Translations under genes and position numbers: made by a program
Notes under the pieces: model-generated
The model's database searches: none
Told to the model about the DNA's origin: nothing
What the model saw: only the letters and a program-made list of their open reading frames with translations
Source: Lepturacanthus savala
Lineage: Eukaryota > Chordata > Actinopteri > Scombriformes > Trichiuridae
Length of the DNA stretch: 64,000 bases
Assembly: GCA_030544235.1 (NCBI GenBank)
Contig: CM060477.1
Coordinates: forward strand, 26,756,038 to 26,820,037
Reading direction: 5' to 3'
Shown here: positions 42,237-53,682 of the stretch, piece by piece
Numbering within the stretch: the first letter of the stretch is position 1
Layout of the letters: every line of letters begins with the position of its first letter

Positions 42237-43677
42237 ATGGCCAGTGGAAGTTCAAGTGAAAACACGAACACGGAGGACACAGAGCCAGACTCTCCCTATG
42301 GTTATTTATGGCAGTTCTTTACAATTTCACACAAAGTCTCAGACAGTAAAAACCTCACATTTCTGTGTAAGCTCTGCCCTGCGCTGAAAAAACAAATTAG
42401 AACATCAACAAACTCGTGCTCAAATTTGAAATGGCACATACAGTTGAAGCATCCATCCAGTTTCAATGCTTATATGCAAGCCGTCTGTCAGGCCCGGACT
42501 TAAATGAGGACTCAGATGCAGAGATTTCTCCAGCAGGAAGGAACTTTATTTGGGAATCCTCCAATAGTAAGGGAAATACAGGCTATGAAAATTATTCTAG
42601 GTGCAAAACAAAAGACACTATTCTATAATATAATTAACAAAGGAAAACCACTCCGTAGAGGGAAAAAGGCATGAAAGACAAAGAGGGAAAAAGGTAACAA
42701 AAATTCACTCCGCAAGGGAGGACAAAAGGCAAAACCACTATAAACTAGAACTGAAAACAATAACTATAAACTATGAAACAGCAGAAATTCACTCATGTGG
42801 AGGCGAAAACGGCAAACACACAATACTTGGGGAGAAGCAAGGCGAACTAGAACTGTGGACAAATGGCTGGGGTGAACGAACAAACAAAACACTCTGGCAC
42901 AAGACAAGCAGAGATGCGGACAATATATACACCGGGTAATAGGGAACAGGTGGAAACAATCAGGGCAAGCAAGACAATCAGACCGGTGACACATGAGGAA
43001 GGGCAAGTGACCTGAAATGAGAGGAGAGTTACTTTTCAAAATAAAACAGCAAGTGACAAGACCCAACTTGACCTCACCGCGTGACACCATTGAGGATCAA
43101 AAGAGAAAGGGCAAGAAGATCCCTTGTCAATTGCCCAAAATGCAAGTTACATTGCCTGTAGCCTTCAAGAGTATGACTGTCTCCCAGCAGCAGGTAGATA
43201 AACTACATCGTGGAAGATTTGCAACCTCTAAGCAAAGTTGAGAAACCTTCGTTTATCAGACTAGTGATTGGCTTGCAACCAAACAGACATGTACCTTCAA
43301 GAAGGCAAGTGCAGGGACTGCTCAACAATGAATTTATTGAGGTTATGAATAAACTGAAAGCGGATCTTGCTGATCATGACTTTGTTTGCACAACTGCTGA
43401 TTGCTGGTCAGCTGTCAACAAGGGATTCATGGGAATCACAGTTCATTGGCTTGATAAAAATGATATATCACTCAGGAGATCAGCAGTCCTTGCATGTCGT
43501 CGTGTCAGAGGATCACACACATACGATGTACTGGCAAAAGTTTTGGCAGATATGTACAAAGAATTTAAAATTCAGAACAAAATTGTGTGCACAGTGACTG
43601 ACAATGAGTCAAATTTTGTAAAGGCATTTAACTGTTTTGGAGAGAGTGTTGTTGTTACTGCTGCTCACTTTTTCAGT

Positions 43678-43679
<2 letters not shown>
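42237..43679 (+). pseudogene. hAT/ZBED transposase relic
   Basis: 42237-42485 encodes a BED zinc finger (C-K-L-C and H-I-Q-L-K-H at residues 46-71) after an acidic N-terminus. An LTR at 42486-43086 splits it. The downstream part (43087-43679) carries the RNase H-like start: T-T-A-D-C-W-S (first catalytic Asp) and T-V-T-D-N-E-S-N-F (second Asp region). A TA run at 43680 ends it, and the C-terminal dimerisation domain is not found. Clearly inactive. Could instead be an old domesticated gene, but the breaks argue against it. Confidence 0.75.
42486..43086 (-). mobile_element. Solo LTR inside the hAT relic
   Basis: 601 bp with TGTCA...TGACA ends. On the - strand it starts TGTCACGCGGTGAGG, has a TATATATT promoter-like element near 42925, and AATAAAG near 42547 ahead of a CTGCATCTGAGTCC R-U5-like end. 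The flanks CCGTC and CCATT do not match exactly, so the target duplication is unclear. The hAT reading is interrupted by it. Confidence 0.65.

Positions 43680-43744
<65 letters not shown>
43680..43744. repeat. AT microsatellite
   Basis: About 32 TA units that end the hAT relic. Confidence 0.95.
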
Positions 43745-43749
<5 letters not shown>

Positions 43750-44376
43750 TGGCAACTAATAGATTTATCAACTAATCATTGCAGCTGTATTGTTGATTAA
43801 TCCAAGGAAATCCAAGGTGTGAGATAATTTGTGTCAGCAACTTCTTTTTGTTGAGAAAATGTCCTATTGTACTGTTATTTAACATCATCATCCTGATGAA
43901 TGTCACCTATCAGCTGGAAAGGCTCAAAAGCTGTAACATTAACAGTTAAACAGCAAATTAGCCTATTTGTTAGCTACTTGCTAACAGTAAAGAACCCAAA
44001 ATATTTCCAAAAACAGTTCTATAAGAAAGTGTTCACAGACCACCTTCGACTGTGGTTTTGAGTGATTGAATCTCAATCCACTGCAAGAAGATACATTGTA
44101 CTCCTCAGACCATGTATTAATGCATTAATACATTAATACAAATTAATGTATATATCGAATACCAAGATGATTAATTCTGAATTTGATCGACGTGTGACTC
44201 TGGAGCTAAAAATAAACCAAACGCCTAGTCCAATACAGAAAGTGAACTATAGCCAAGAGACAAGTCACTGTGAATGACACAGTCATGAGTTCAGAAATTG
44301 CTTCTCTAATAGGAAGATGTTTTTTTCCCCAACTTTGAAACTAAGGTTAATATAGGACAAGCAATGAGGCCCTTGT
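43745..44376. other. Intergenic, nothing recognised
   Basis: AT-rich, no gene or repeat supported. Confidence 0.4.
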
Positions 44377-44627
44377 TTAACCTTCCACTTGTGTTAGGGT
44401 CAGTATCGACCCCCTTTCTAGATTGTAAATGCATAAAATAACCATATAAATTTCTTTGTTGCATTAAGGTTTTTTGAGGTTGTCAGATACTTCTGGTTCA
44501 ACAAAATCAAACAATGAATGATGAAATTATGACCCTTGTGTTGTTAGGATCGGTTTTGACCCAGTTACTAAAATAAGACTGTAGAGCAATAATTACAATA
44601 ATAAATAATAAAATCAGCCAACAAAAT

Positions 44628-44910
44628 CAGTCAGTCAGTCAGTCATTTTCTATACCTGCTTATTCCTCATTAGGGTCGCAGGGGTCTGCTGGAGCCAATC
44701 CCAGCGCGTTACGGCGAGAGGCAGGGATACACCCCAGATGGTCGCCAGCCAATCGTGGGACTGTGGGAGGAAGCCGGAGTACCCAGTGAAAACCCACGCA
44801 GACATGGGGAGAACATGCAAACTCCACACAGAAAGGACCAAGGAGGTCTTGAACCTGCGACCTTCTTGCTGTGAGGCAACAGCGCTAACCCCTGCGCCAC
44901 CGTGTCGCCC
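44628..44910 (-). mobile_element. tRNA-derived SINE, copy 3, with target duplication
   Basis: GACT tail at the left, tRNA head at the right. Flanks GCCAACAAAAT (44617-44627) and GCCAACACAAT (44911-44921) match at 10 of 11 bases. About 65 bp of its middle, present in copy 4, is missing. Confidence 0.85.
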
Positions 44911-45009
44911 GCCAACACAATGATTAAAATCAATATGTTTATGGTTAAGGAAACCTAACAAGGTAACCAAGAGCTGAGAAGCAAAAATATTAATTAATAA
45001 TATACATTA

Positions 45010-47205
45010 ATAAACCCCTCCTGGAGCTGTCACCTTATCGCAGTTCAGGGGTTTGCGTGTTCCAATGATCCCAGGAGCTATGTTGTCTGGGGCTTATGCC
45101 CCTGGTAGGATCATCCATGGCAATCAGGTCCTGGGTGAGGGACGAGACGAAGTGCAGTTCAAAACCTCCTGATGAAGAAGAAGAAAATTGGATCAACAGA
45201 GTATCCACCCTTCTTGGAGTCCTTGGAGAGGGGGCTGGAGAGCGCCCCTTCTGGGGACTCCCTCGTCCTACTGGGGGACTTCAATGCTCATGTGGGCAAT
45301 GACAGTGTGACCTGGAGAGGCGTGATTGGAAGGAACGGCGCCCCTGATCTGAACCCGAATGGTGTTTCGTTGTTGGACTTCTGTGCTCATCATGGATTGT
45401 CCATAACAAACACCATGTTCAGGCATAGGGGTGTCCATATGTGCACTTGGCACCAGGACCGCCTTGGCCGCAGTTCGATGATCAACTTTGTTGTCGTATC
45501 GTTGGACTTGCGGCCTCATGGACACTCGGGTGAAGAGAGGGGCGGAGCTGTCAACTTCTCACCACCTGGTAGTGAGTTGGCTCCGATGGTGGGGGAAGAG
45601 GCCGGTCAGACCTGGCAGACCCAAACGTTCTGTGAGGGTTTGCTGGGAACGTCTGGACAAATCTCCTGTCAGAAGGAGCTTCAACTTGCACCTCCAGGAG
45701 AGCTTCACTCACGTCCCGAGGGAGGCGGGGACATTGAGTCCGAGTGGACCTTGTTCCGCGCCTCTAGTAGCCTCTTGTTGAGGTGGCTGATCGGAGCTGT
45801 GGCCGTAAGGTCGTCATTGCCTGTCGTGGCGGCAGTCCCCAAACCTGCTGGTGGACACCGGTGGTAAGGGATGCCGTCAAGCTGAAGAAGGAGTCCTACA
45901 GAACCTTCTTGGCCTGTGGGTCTCCTGAAGCAGCTGACGGGTATTGGCGTGCTAAGTGGAACGCAGCCTCGGTGGTTGCCGAGGTAAAAACTCAGGCGAG
46001 GGAGGAGTTTGGTGAGGCCATGGAGAAAGACTTTCGAACGGCTTCGAGGAATTTCTTGGACCACCATCCGGCGTCTCAGGAGGGGAAAGCGGCGCACCGT
46101 TGACACTGTGTTCATTGGGGACGGGGTGCTGCTGACCTCGACTCGGGACGTCCTGGATCGGTGGGGGGAATACTTCGAAGACCTCCTCAATCCCACCAGC
46201 ACGTCTCCGGTTGAAGAGGCAGAGTCTGGGGGACCAGTGGTGGACTCACCTATCTCTGGGGCTGAGATTGCTGAGGTAGTCAAAAAGCTCCTCGGGGGTG
46301 GATGAGATTCACCCTGAGTTCCTCAAGGCTCTGGATGTTGTAGGGCTGTCTTGGTTGACACGTCTCTGCAACACTGCGTCGACATTGGGGGCAGTGCCCC
46401 TGGACTGGCAGACCAGGGTGGTGGTTCCCATCTATAAAAAAGGGGGACCAGAGGGTGTGTTCCAACCATAGAGGGATCATACTCCTCAGCGTGTGGTTTT
46501 CGTCCTGGTCATGGAATTGTGGACCAGCTCTATACCCTTAGCAGGGCGCTCGGGGGTGCGTGGGAGTTCGCTCAACCAGTCTACATGTGTTTTGTGGATC
46601 TGGAGAAGGCGTTAGACCGTGTCTCTCTGGCAGTCCTGTGGGGGGTGCTCTGGGAGTATGGGGTCCTGGACCCGTTGACACGGGCTGTCCGGTCCCTGTA
46701 CACTCGGTGACAGAGCTTGGTCCGCATTGCTGGTAATAAGTCAAACTTGTTTCCAGTGGGGGTTGGACTCCATCAGGGCTGCCCTTTGTCACTGATTCTG
46801 TTCATAACTTTTATGGACAGAATTTCTTGGCGCAGCCAGGGCGTTGAGGGGCTGCGGTTTGGTGGCCTCAGGATTGGGTCGCTGCTATTTGCGGACGATC
46901 ATGTCCTGTTGGCTTCATCGAGCCATGATCTTCAGCTCTCACTGGACAGGTTCGCAGCCGAGTGTGAAGAGGCTGGGATGAAAATCAGCACCTCCAAATC
47001 CAAGGCCATGGTTCTCGACCGGAAAAGGGTGGAGTGTTGACTCTGGATCAGGGATGAGATCCTGCCTCAAGTGGAGAAATTCAAGTATTTCGGGGTCTTG
47101 GTCACGAGTGAGGGGAGGATGGAGCGGAGATTGACCGGCGGATCGGTACGGCATCTGCAGTGATGCGGGCCCTGTTGAAGTCCGTCGTGGTGAAGAAGGA
47201 GCTGA
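45010..47205 (+). pseudogene. Non-LTR retrotransposon (LINE) relic
   Basis: 45172-45525 reads as an apurinic-type endonuclease (G-D-F-N-A-H-V-G, then D-x-N-G-x-S-L). 46009-46305 and 46519-47040 read as reverse transcriptase parts: L-D-R-W-G-E-Y-F near 46160, F-V-D-L-E-K-A near 46596, and the catalytic F-A-D-D-H-V at about 46890-46905. Stops and frame changes separate these parts. The GC content is higher than the flanks. I place it as an RTE/Rex-like fish LINE with caution. Confidence 0.75.
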
Positions 47206-47460
47206 GTTTTTGTGTATGGGCAGATTTGTCCAAAGGGCAAAAATAATAGGCTTAAAAATGCTATTTTATGCAAAGAAAAGAGTACAAAATGGAAAAAAAA
47301 ATTATACATAACATGATTTTTAGTGACTCAACTGATATAATCATTTGCATGAAATCTGAAATCTCATGAAAACAATCTGGCTTAAATGGGTTAAGATATG
47401 GGCCAAAACCGACCCGTTAACATAAAGTGATGGTACCAGCAAACTAACACAAGAGAGGAA

Positions 47461-48025
47461 ATGCACACCTTTCATTTTAATCAGTTTAAATCTTGTAGGC
47501 TTCTAGTATTAGTATTCTTTGGAGTAAAGGTTATTTTTAGTCTTGATAACCTGAAATTTTTTTTCTGACACAGATCTGAGATGGTTCAGTCCCAAATGGC
47601 TGATTACACATATGAATGTAGAAAGAGAATGCAGAAAGTAAACCCAAAAGACTTCAGGGATGAGGCTACTTATTCATGGTCCATCATTGCAAGAAATTCT
47701 TCCTCGTAACAGTATCAAGTCTAAAGGCAGCCGGATTATTCCCAGGTCGAGTTACTGAGACAGTTCAGGACAATAAAACATCATCGACCATGTTTTAACC
47801 CCAGGCTGACTGCACCTTTAAAAAAATTCACTCATAAACACAACATGTTTTGTAGGTTTTGTTTGTGTCCTCCCTGCGTATTCTGCTCAGCGGTCTGACC
47901 CAAATAAAGTCTGGAGGCTGGTGTCTGATTAAACCTCAACACAAAGTCTCAAACAGACTTGCAGCTGGAGAGGAAACAAACAGAGGAAACAATGAGCCAC
48001 AGACTTCGTAAAATAGCTAAATATG
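47461..48025. other. Intergenic, nothing recognised
   Basis: No gene or repeat seen. Confidence 0.4.
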
Positions 48026-48027
48026 TA

Positions 48028-48230
48028 CAGGTGCATTTCAAATAATTAGAATACCATGATAAGTTTCGGGCTTTCCATAATATCTATAATCCCCAAAATT
48101 GCAAGATATAAATGCTTGAAATATCGCACTATGTTAAATTAATCTCTATAATATGAGTTTCACATTCTATAATGACTGACAGAAAATATTGAACTTTTTC
48201 ATGATATTCTATTTTTTTGAGATACAACTG
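48028..48230. mobile_element. MITE with TA target site
   Basis: 203 bp with inverted ends CAGGTGCATTTCAAATAATT and its imperfect mirror (AAAATAGAATATCATG at right; TCTATTTTTTTGAGATACAACTG). TA is present on both sides (48026-48027 and 48231-48232), typical of Tc1/mariner-derived elements. Its centre is AT-rich. Confidence 0.75.
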
Positions 48231-48232
48231 TA

Positions 48233-50100
48233 TACATAATTAATACTCTTAAGAAAATTCCATGTTTTTGGTCACCCCCTAAATTGGAATGATACATTCA
48301 GTTCATGTCCCATTCAATATATACACTACTGTTCATTACTGTACTGAGACATTTTTGAAAGAAAAGCGCTGTTTTTTCAATGAAGATGGCTTTAATCTAA
48401 ACAGATATATACTCTATACATTACTAATGTGGTAAATGACTATTGTAGCTGCAAATGCCTGGTTTTTGGTGCATCAATATCTACATAGGTGTATAGAGGC
48501 CCATTTCCTCTATCACTCCAGTGTTATAATAGTACAATGTGTTTGCTCAATGCATCAGAAGGTTAACGTAAGAACATTTTCTATTCATTTTACAACTCAT
48601 GGTGGTAAATAAAAGTGTGACTTTTGATGGAAAGAATAAATTGTCTGGGTGACCACAAACTTTTGGTAGTGTAATTTAAAGAATTTCTTTTTGTGTCCTC
48701 TTTGTCCATTTTCACCATGTGGCTGCAACAAGTTTTGTGCAAAGTGACAGTAATGTAACACATAAAACATCAATGACAAAATAATCCTTCAAACCTACAA
48801 ATTTTGAATGTTTTCACATTCATAAATTCAGCAGAAAATTTTAAGCATCTTCAGATACAGTTGTATCACTATTATGTCATAAATGGGGCTTTGAGGAGTC
48901 TTGTTTAAAAGTCCTGTACACGGAACCCATTGACTTCATGTTGAGTCATATCAAGTTTTTCTTCTTTTTGTCAAACATTGGAAACATCTGTGAAAAGTCC
49001 TTCACCACCTTTTTTTCTTGTTTTGTTTCCTGCAGTGCTTCTCTTTCTGATTTTTGAGTTACACACCACTATCTCAGTTCATTTTTTGTTTTGTGAGAGA
49101 AAATGGAGCAGAGGAGGCCCTCGCTGTGAATAGCTGCTGGCAGTTCTTCATTTGAAACTATACAATTCGCCGGGAAGGTGAGTGAGCCGCTCCAGAGACA
49201 CAGACAATGCGGCAGCCGACATCATTGTGAAGTCACAGTGAATCACTTGGGGAATCAGCAAATGAGGACAGGCTGGAGTCATTTTATGGTAATGGTTGTA
49301 CAAGATTTAGGTGCTGGATTGATGAAATCCACTGAGGCCTACGCTTTTATTAAGTCTCACTGTAGATATGATCAGTGATAATGAGCTAATATCCTCACAT
49401 CTCTCTCCACTTTGTACAAAAATATATTCTTCATATTTTTTAATGCAGCAAAATCATTCATTATAACAGAACTAACCCCCTTTCTAGTTTTGATGAAGAA
49501 CTGGCATTCAGAAATCTGGTTACAGCGACAAAAAAAAAAAAAAATCTCTGTTGTGCACAAACACGAGTCGGTTTGTTGCCTCTGCTTTAAACATTTCCTT
49601 TGTAAGATAAATATTGCTAATTAACTATAATTTGTATATAAAAATGTAAATCAGCTCCTTGGTAGGTTTTCTTTTTTTTCTTTTTTTTTATTCTTGTGCT
49701 GACGCCTATTATCCTAACACCTGGGTGTGGAAGCAAAATGCTGAGGTTTGTCTTTATACAAACTTCAGTGATTAACTTAAATAGACACGGCTGAGTGTGT
49801 AAAAACAATCTATGACGAGCCCGTCTGGCACCTTTACACAAGCGTTATCACACAGAAAACAGTACTAATTAAAAGTCTGTAGCAGAAAATCTCAAAATGT
49901 TGTAATAAAACAAACAAGCACATTTGTATTTGATTCTTTAGCTTCCTTCTTGGTTTCTTAAAGTATGTTCACTTAATTTTATTGGTTTTGGTTCCATTGA
50001 TGTTTCATTTCTTCAAATTATCACCCTTAAGTTAGTGATTTTTAGTGCTCCTTTTGCGTCAAATGTGTTAAGTAATTTTAATTAAACAAGTAGTTTGGCT
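48233..50100. other. Intergenic, nothing recognised
   Basis: AT-rich. Several short frames with no known domain. A T/A homopolymer cluster lies at 49520-49700. Confidence 0.35.
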
Positions 50101-50170
50101 TTAGAAGGACCCAGCTGCATATATGGGTGGATTTGTCTGAAGTTTCTATGCTGGCCCCACATGTGTTTGT

Positions 50171-50174
<4 letters not shown>

Positions 50175-50259
<85 letters not shown>
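50175..50259. repeat. AT microsatellite
   Basis: About 42 AT units directly against the Tc1 end at 50260. The Tc1 TA target probably lies within or created the edge of this run. Confidence 0.95.
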
Positions 50260-50262
<3 letters not shown>

Positions 50263-51640
50263 TGGGGAAAACAAGTATTTGAACACCCTGCTATTTTGCT
50301 ATTTCTCCCACTTAGAAATCATGGAGGGGTCTGAAATTTTCATCGTAGGTGCATGTCCACTGTGAGAGAGATAAACTAAAAAGAAAAATCCAGAAATCAC
50401 AATGCACGATTTTTTAACAATTTAGTTGTGTGATATAGCGGCAAATAAGTATTTGAACACCTGTGTGTCATCTAGAATTCTGACCCTGAAGGACCTGTTA
50501 GTCCGCCCATTAGAAGTCCACCTGCACTCCATGTATCATCCTTAATTAGATGCACCTGTTTGAAGTCGTTAGCTGCATAAAGACACCTGTCCACCCCATA
50601 CAATCAGCAAGACTTTAACTTGTAACATGGCGAAGACCAAAGAGCTGTCCAACGACACAAGAGAGAAAATTGTACACCTCCACAAGGCTGGAAAGGGCTA
50701 CGGAGCAATTGCCAAGCAGCTTGGTGAAAAAAGGTCCACTGTTGGAGCAATCATTAGAAAATGGAAGAAGCTAAACATGACGGTCAGTCTCAATCGGAGT
50801 GGAGCCCCATGCAAGATATCACCTCGTGGGGTCTCAATGATTCTAAGAAAGGTGAGGAATCAGCCCGGAACTACACGACAGGAGTTGGTCAATGACCTGA
50901 AAAGAACTGGGACCAACGTTTCCAAGGTTACTGTAGGTAATATACTAAGACGTCATGATTTGAAATCATGCATGGCACGAAAGGTTCCCCTGCTTAAATC
51001 AGCACATGTCAAGGCCCGTCTTAAGTTTGCATATGACCATTTGGATGATACAGAGGAGTCATGGGAGAAAGTTTTGTGGTCAGATGAGACCAAAATAGAA
51101 CTTTTTGGTCATAATTCCACTAAGCGTGTTTGGAGGAAGAAGAATGAAGAGTACAATCCGAAGAACACCATCCCTACTGTGAAGCATGGGGGTGGTAGCA
51201 TCATGCTTTGGGGGTGTTTTTCTGCACATGGGACAGGACGAGTGCACTGCATTAAAGAGAGGATGACTGGTGAGATTTTGGGGAACAACCTCCTTCCCTC
51301 AGTCAGAGCATTGAAGATGGGTCGTGGCTGGGTCTTCCAACACGACAACGACCCAAAGCACACAGCCAGGAAAACCAAGGACTGGCTCCATAAGAAGCAT
51401 ATCAAGGTTCTAGCATGGCCCAGCCAGTCTCCAGACCTGAACCCAATCGAAAATCTTTGGAGGGAGCTCAAACTCCGTGTTTCTCAGCGACAGCCCCCAA
51501 ACCTGACAGAAGATCTGTGTGGAGGAGTGGGCCAGGATCCCTCCTGCAGTATGTGCAAACCTGGTGCAGTAATGGTGCAGTCTAAAACCAGACAAAAACT
51601 TCTTATAGGTATAATTTTTCTCTAAAAAAGATTGCAGTTG
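50260..51640 (+). mobile_element. Tc1-like transposon lacking its right end
   Basis: The left TIR begins CAGTGGGGAAAACAAGTATT at 50260 after the AT run. A second copy of AAGTATTTGAACACC at about 50448 shows repeat structure typical of these TIRs. The transposase follows at 50627. The mirrored right TIR is absent from the following sequence, and coding similarity fades at about 51640, so the 3' end was deleted. Confidence 0.75.
50627..51625 (+). CDS. Tc1 transposase, nearly intact, altered C-terminus
   Basis: The open frame gives 332 residues. An N-terminal paired-type HTH (about 1-110) binds the TIR. The DDE catalytic residues are kept: Asp153 in W-S-D-E-T-K, Asp240 in Q-H-D-N-D-P-K-H, and Glu275 in N-P-I-E-N-L-W, with 34 residues between the last two (DD34E). 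After about residue 296 the usual ending changes to a Cys-rich tail, consistent with a frameshift near 51520. The element has lost its right TIR, so it cannot jump as a unit, but it could in principle supply transposase if expressed. Confidence 0.8.
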   Translation: MAKTKELSNDTREKIVHLHKAGKGYGAIAKQLGEKRSTVGAIIRKWKKLNMTVSLNRSGAPCKISPRGVSMILRKVRNQPGTTRQELVNDLKRTGTNVSKVTVGNILRRHDLKSCMARKVPLLKSAHVKARLKFAYDHLDDTEESWEKVLWSDETKIELFGHNSTKRVWRKKNEEYNPKNTIPTVKHGGGSIMLWGCFSAHGTGRVHCIKERMTGEILGNNLLPSVRALKMGRGWVFQHDNDPKHTARKTKDWLHKKHIKVLAWPSQSPDLNPIENLWRELKLRVSQRQPPNLTEDLCGGVGQDPSCSMCKPGAVMVQSKTRQKLLIGIIFL

Positions 51641-52434
51641 TATAGAAATCACTTTCTCCAACATTTTGGATGAGAAGGGCAGTTCTATTATGCCCTCTTA
51701 TGTTTTTGTGCTTCAGTGGCTCTGCCAGCTTGTCATGCAGGATATGTGGGCACGTTTTTCATGCTCACTGAAGGAATGCAAAGCCCTGTTCCAATTTGAG
51801 AAGCCAGAGGCACTGGCAAGGGAATCTTTGTTTGTACGAATCCACTTTCCAAAGTGACGACAGGCATAACAAAACAACATTTTTTGGAAACAGAATACTC
51901 TACCCACTTGAACTCAAACAGCCCTTATTAAATCCTCTTTTCTGGGGTGAAAAGAGAATGAGTTAGAGGGTACTGAGAGAGATGGTTTTGCTTTGGGAAA
52001 CTTTCTCGGGTCTCCAGGTTAGAGGCTGATGGTGGATAACTAATGGTTCTAATTTGGATATTTGGATCATTTGTTCAAAGTCTTTACATAAAATGACCAG
52101 GCTGACAGTGACATCCACTCCACACTTCAAAACAGTGATATCAGATAACATCATGTTACTTACTCATGTTACAGCTGCAACAACTGTCCCTGATTCTTTT
52201 TGTTGGTGTTGCACAATCTGTAACTGGCAGCTAATCTGGTAAAACAAATTACCCACGCACAGAATGATTTAGCTAACAACATTGTCGGTTTGTGTAATAA
52301 TATAAAAAGACTCAGATGCAACATTATTTACTCTAGCTAGGCTATGACATATCGACACATCTCAATTCTGCTACACTATCAAATCAGCTAAAGGAAGACT
52401 TATTAGCTATCTAGTCACTTGCTGACCAGCTACC
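51641..52434. other. Intergenic, nothing recognised
   Basis: 51666-51857 and 52054-52242 are small frames with no known features. Confidence 0.35.
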
Positions 52435-52442
52435 TGTGATCA

Positions 52443-52805
52443 GTCAGTCAGTCAGTCATTTTCTATACCTGCTTATTCCTCATTAGGGTCGCAGGGGTCT
52501 GCTGGAGCCAATCCCAGCGCGTTACGGCGAGAGGCAGGGATACACCCCAGATGGTCGCCAGCCAATCGTGGGGCACACACACACCATTCACTCACACGCT
52601 CACACCTATGGGCAATTTAGAGTTGCCAATTAACCTCAGCATGTTTTTGGACTGTGGGAGGAAGCCGGAGTACCCGGTGAAAACCCACGCAGACACGGGG
52701 AGAACATGCAAACTCCACACAGAAAGGTCCCAGACCCAGGACGCAAGGCGGTCTTGAACCTGCGACCTTCTTGCTGTGAGGCAACAGCGCTAACCCCTGC
52801 GCCAC
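52443..52805 (-). mobile_element. tRNA-derived SINE, copy 4, with target duplication
   Basis: The most complete copy. Flanks TGTGATCA (52435-52442 and 52806-52813) match exactly. On the - strand the head is GTGGCGCAGGGGTTAGCG (A box) and CAGGTTCAAGACC (B box), the tail GACT repeats. The 5' end is trimmed by about ten bases relative to the family form. Confidence 0.9.
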
Positions 52806-52813
52806 TGTGATCA

Positions 52814-53680
52814 TATCCGATAAATTCAAGTTTAATTAAGGAAAATCAACATAAAAGAGATGATTAGCCTGTGTACAAATACTATAGTACCCAGACTGCC
52901 TAGCATTGTTGCAGAGCAACTATAACAGTTCCATATTTGATACGCTTGGTCACATAATAAATAGAATGTGATTCATAATGTATGTTACAAGTGTCTAAAT
53001 TAGACACATAAAAGCATAACACTAGCTAGCTACGTAAAATTGGCTGGGTTGATTCAAGGTGTCAAATAGTTTATTGTTAATTAGCAATGCACTTTTTGTA
53101 TTTGTAGATGTATTCAGTTTTAAAAGAAATGGGACATTACGTGTTAATGCACATATAAATGCAAACGTGAGATTATAGCCGTGTGGCTAATTTCCATCTC
53201 CAGTCCCACTGGCAGATTGGTGTTGTGGATAATAATATCAAGTAAAAAAGAAAAAAAAGGCAAATAAAACAGCATAGTTGATCATGAAAGATCCAAGCCA
53301 AGGGTGCTTTAATGCTAAATTATATTTCAAAGGGCTGATTAAAATGCAGATTACTGAAGTTTTGAGTGTGTAATTGTATTTCAATTTGTCCAAAAGGCAC
53401 ACAACACAATGCATATTGCAGAAGTTTATAGTTATTTGTTAATGATTCACAGAGTACCTTTTTGTATAGAAATAAAAAGTGCCTGTTTCATTGCACATTG
53501 CCCTACTGCCTAATAATAGATGATGATAGCATTGTATACTACTGGTGTAGATATTACAATAATTAAATACAAGCAATGGTAATGTTATCATACAGAGAGT
53601 ACACAGTTGTGTTTCTTAATACAGTTCATAAATATAGATAGACATGGTCAAGACAATCTCCTGCAGTTCAAACCGAGCAT
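52814..53680. other. Intergenic, nothing recognised
   Basis: AT-rich, no repeat or frame that I recognise. Confidence 0.35.
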
Positions 53681-53682
53681 CA

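Larger units (their letters stand above)
44377..47460. mobile_element. Short-TIR element split by SINE and LINE
   Basis: TTAACCTTCCACTTGTGTTAG at the left and CTAACACAAGAGAGGAAA at the right are imperfect inverted ends. Inside the left edge is AGGGTCAGTATCGACCCC, and inside the right edge is ACCGACCCG, as in fish elements with GGTCAAAATTGACCC-like subtermini. A SINE (44628-44910) and a LINE (45010-47205) fill most of its interior. The original element was probably a few hundred bp. Confidence 0.5.

Noticed and set aside
43210..43800. Long Ile-Tyr repeat frame end, and a similar one at 50095-50334
   Set aside because: It is the translation of AT microsatellites.
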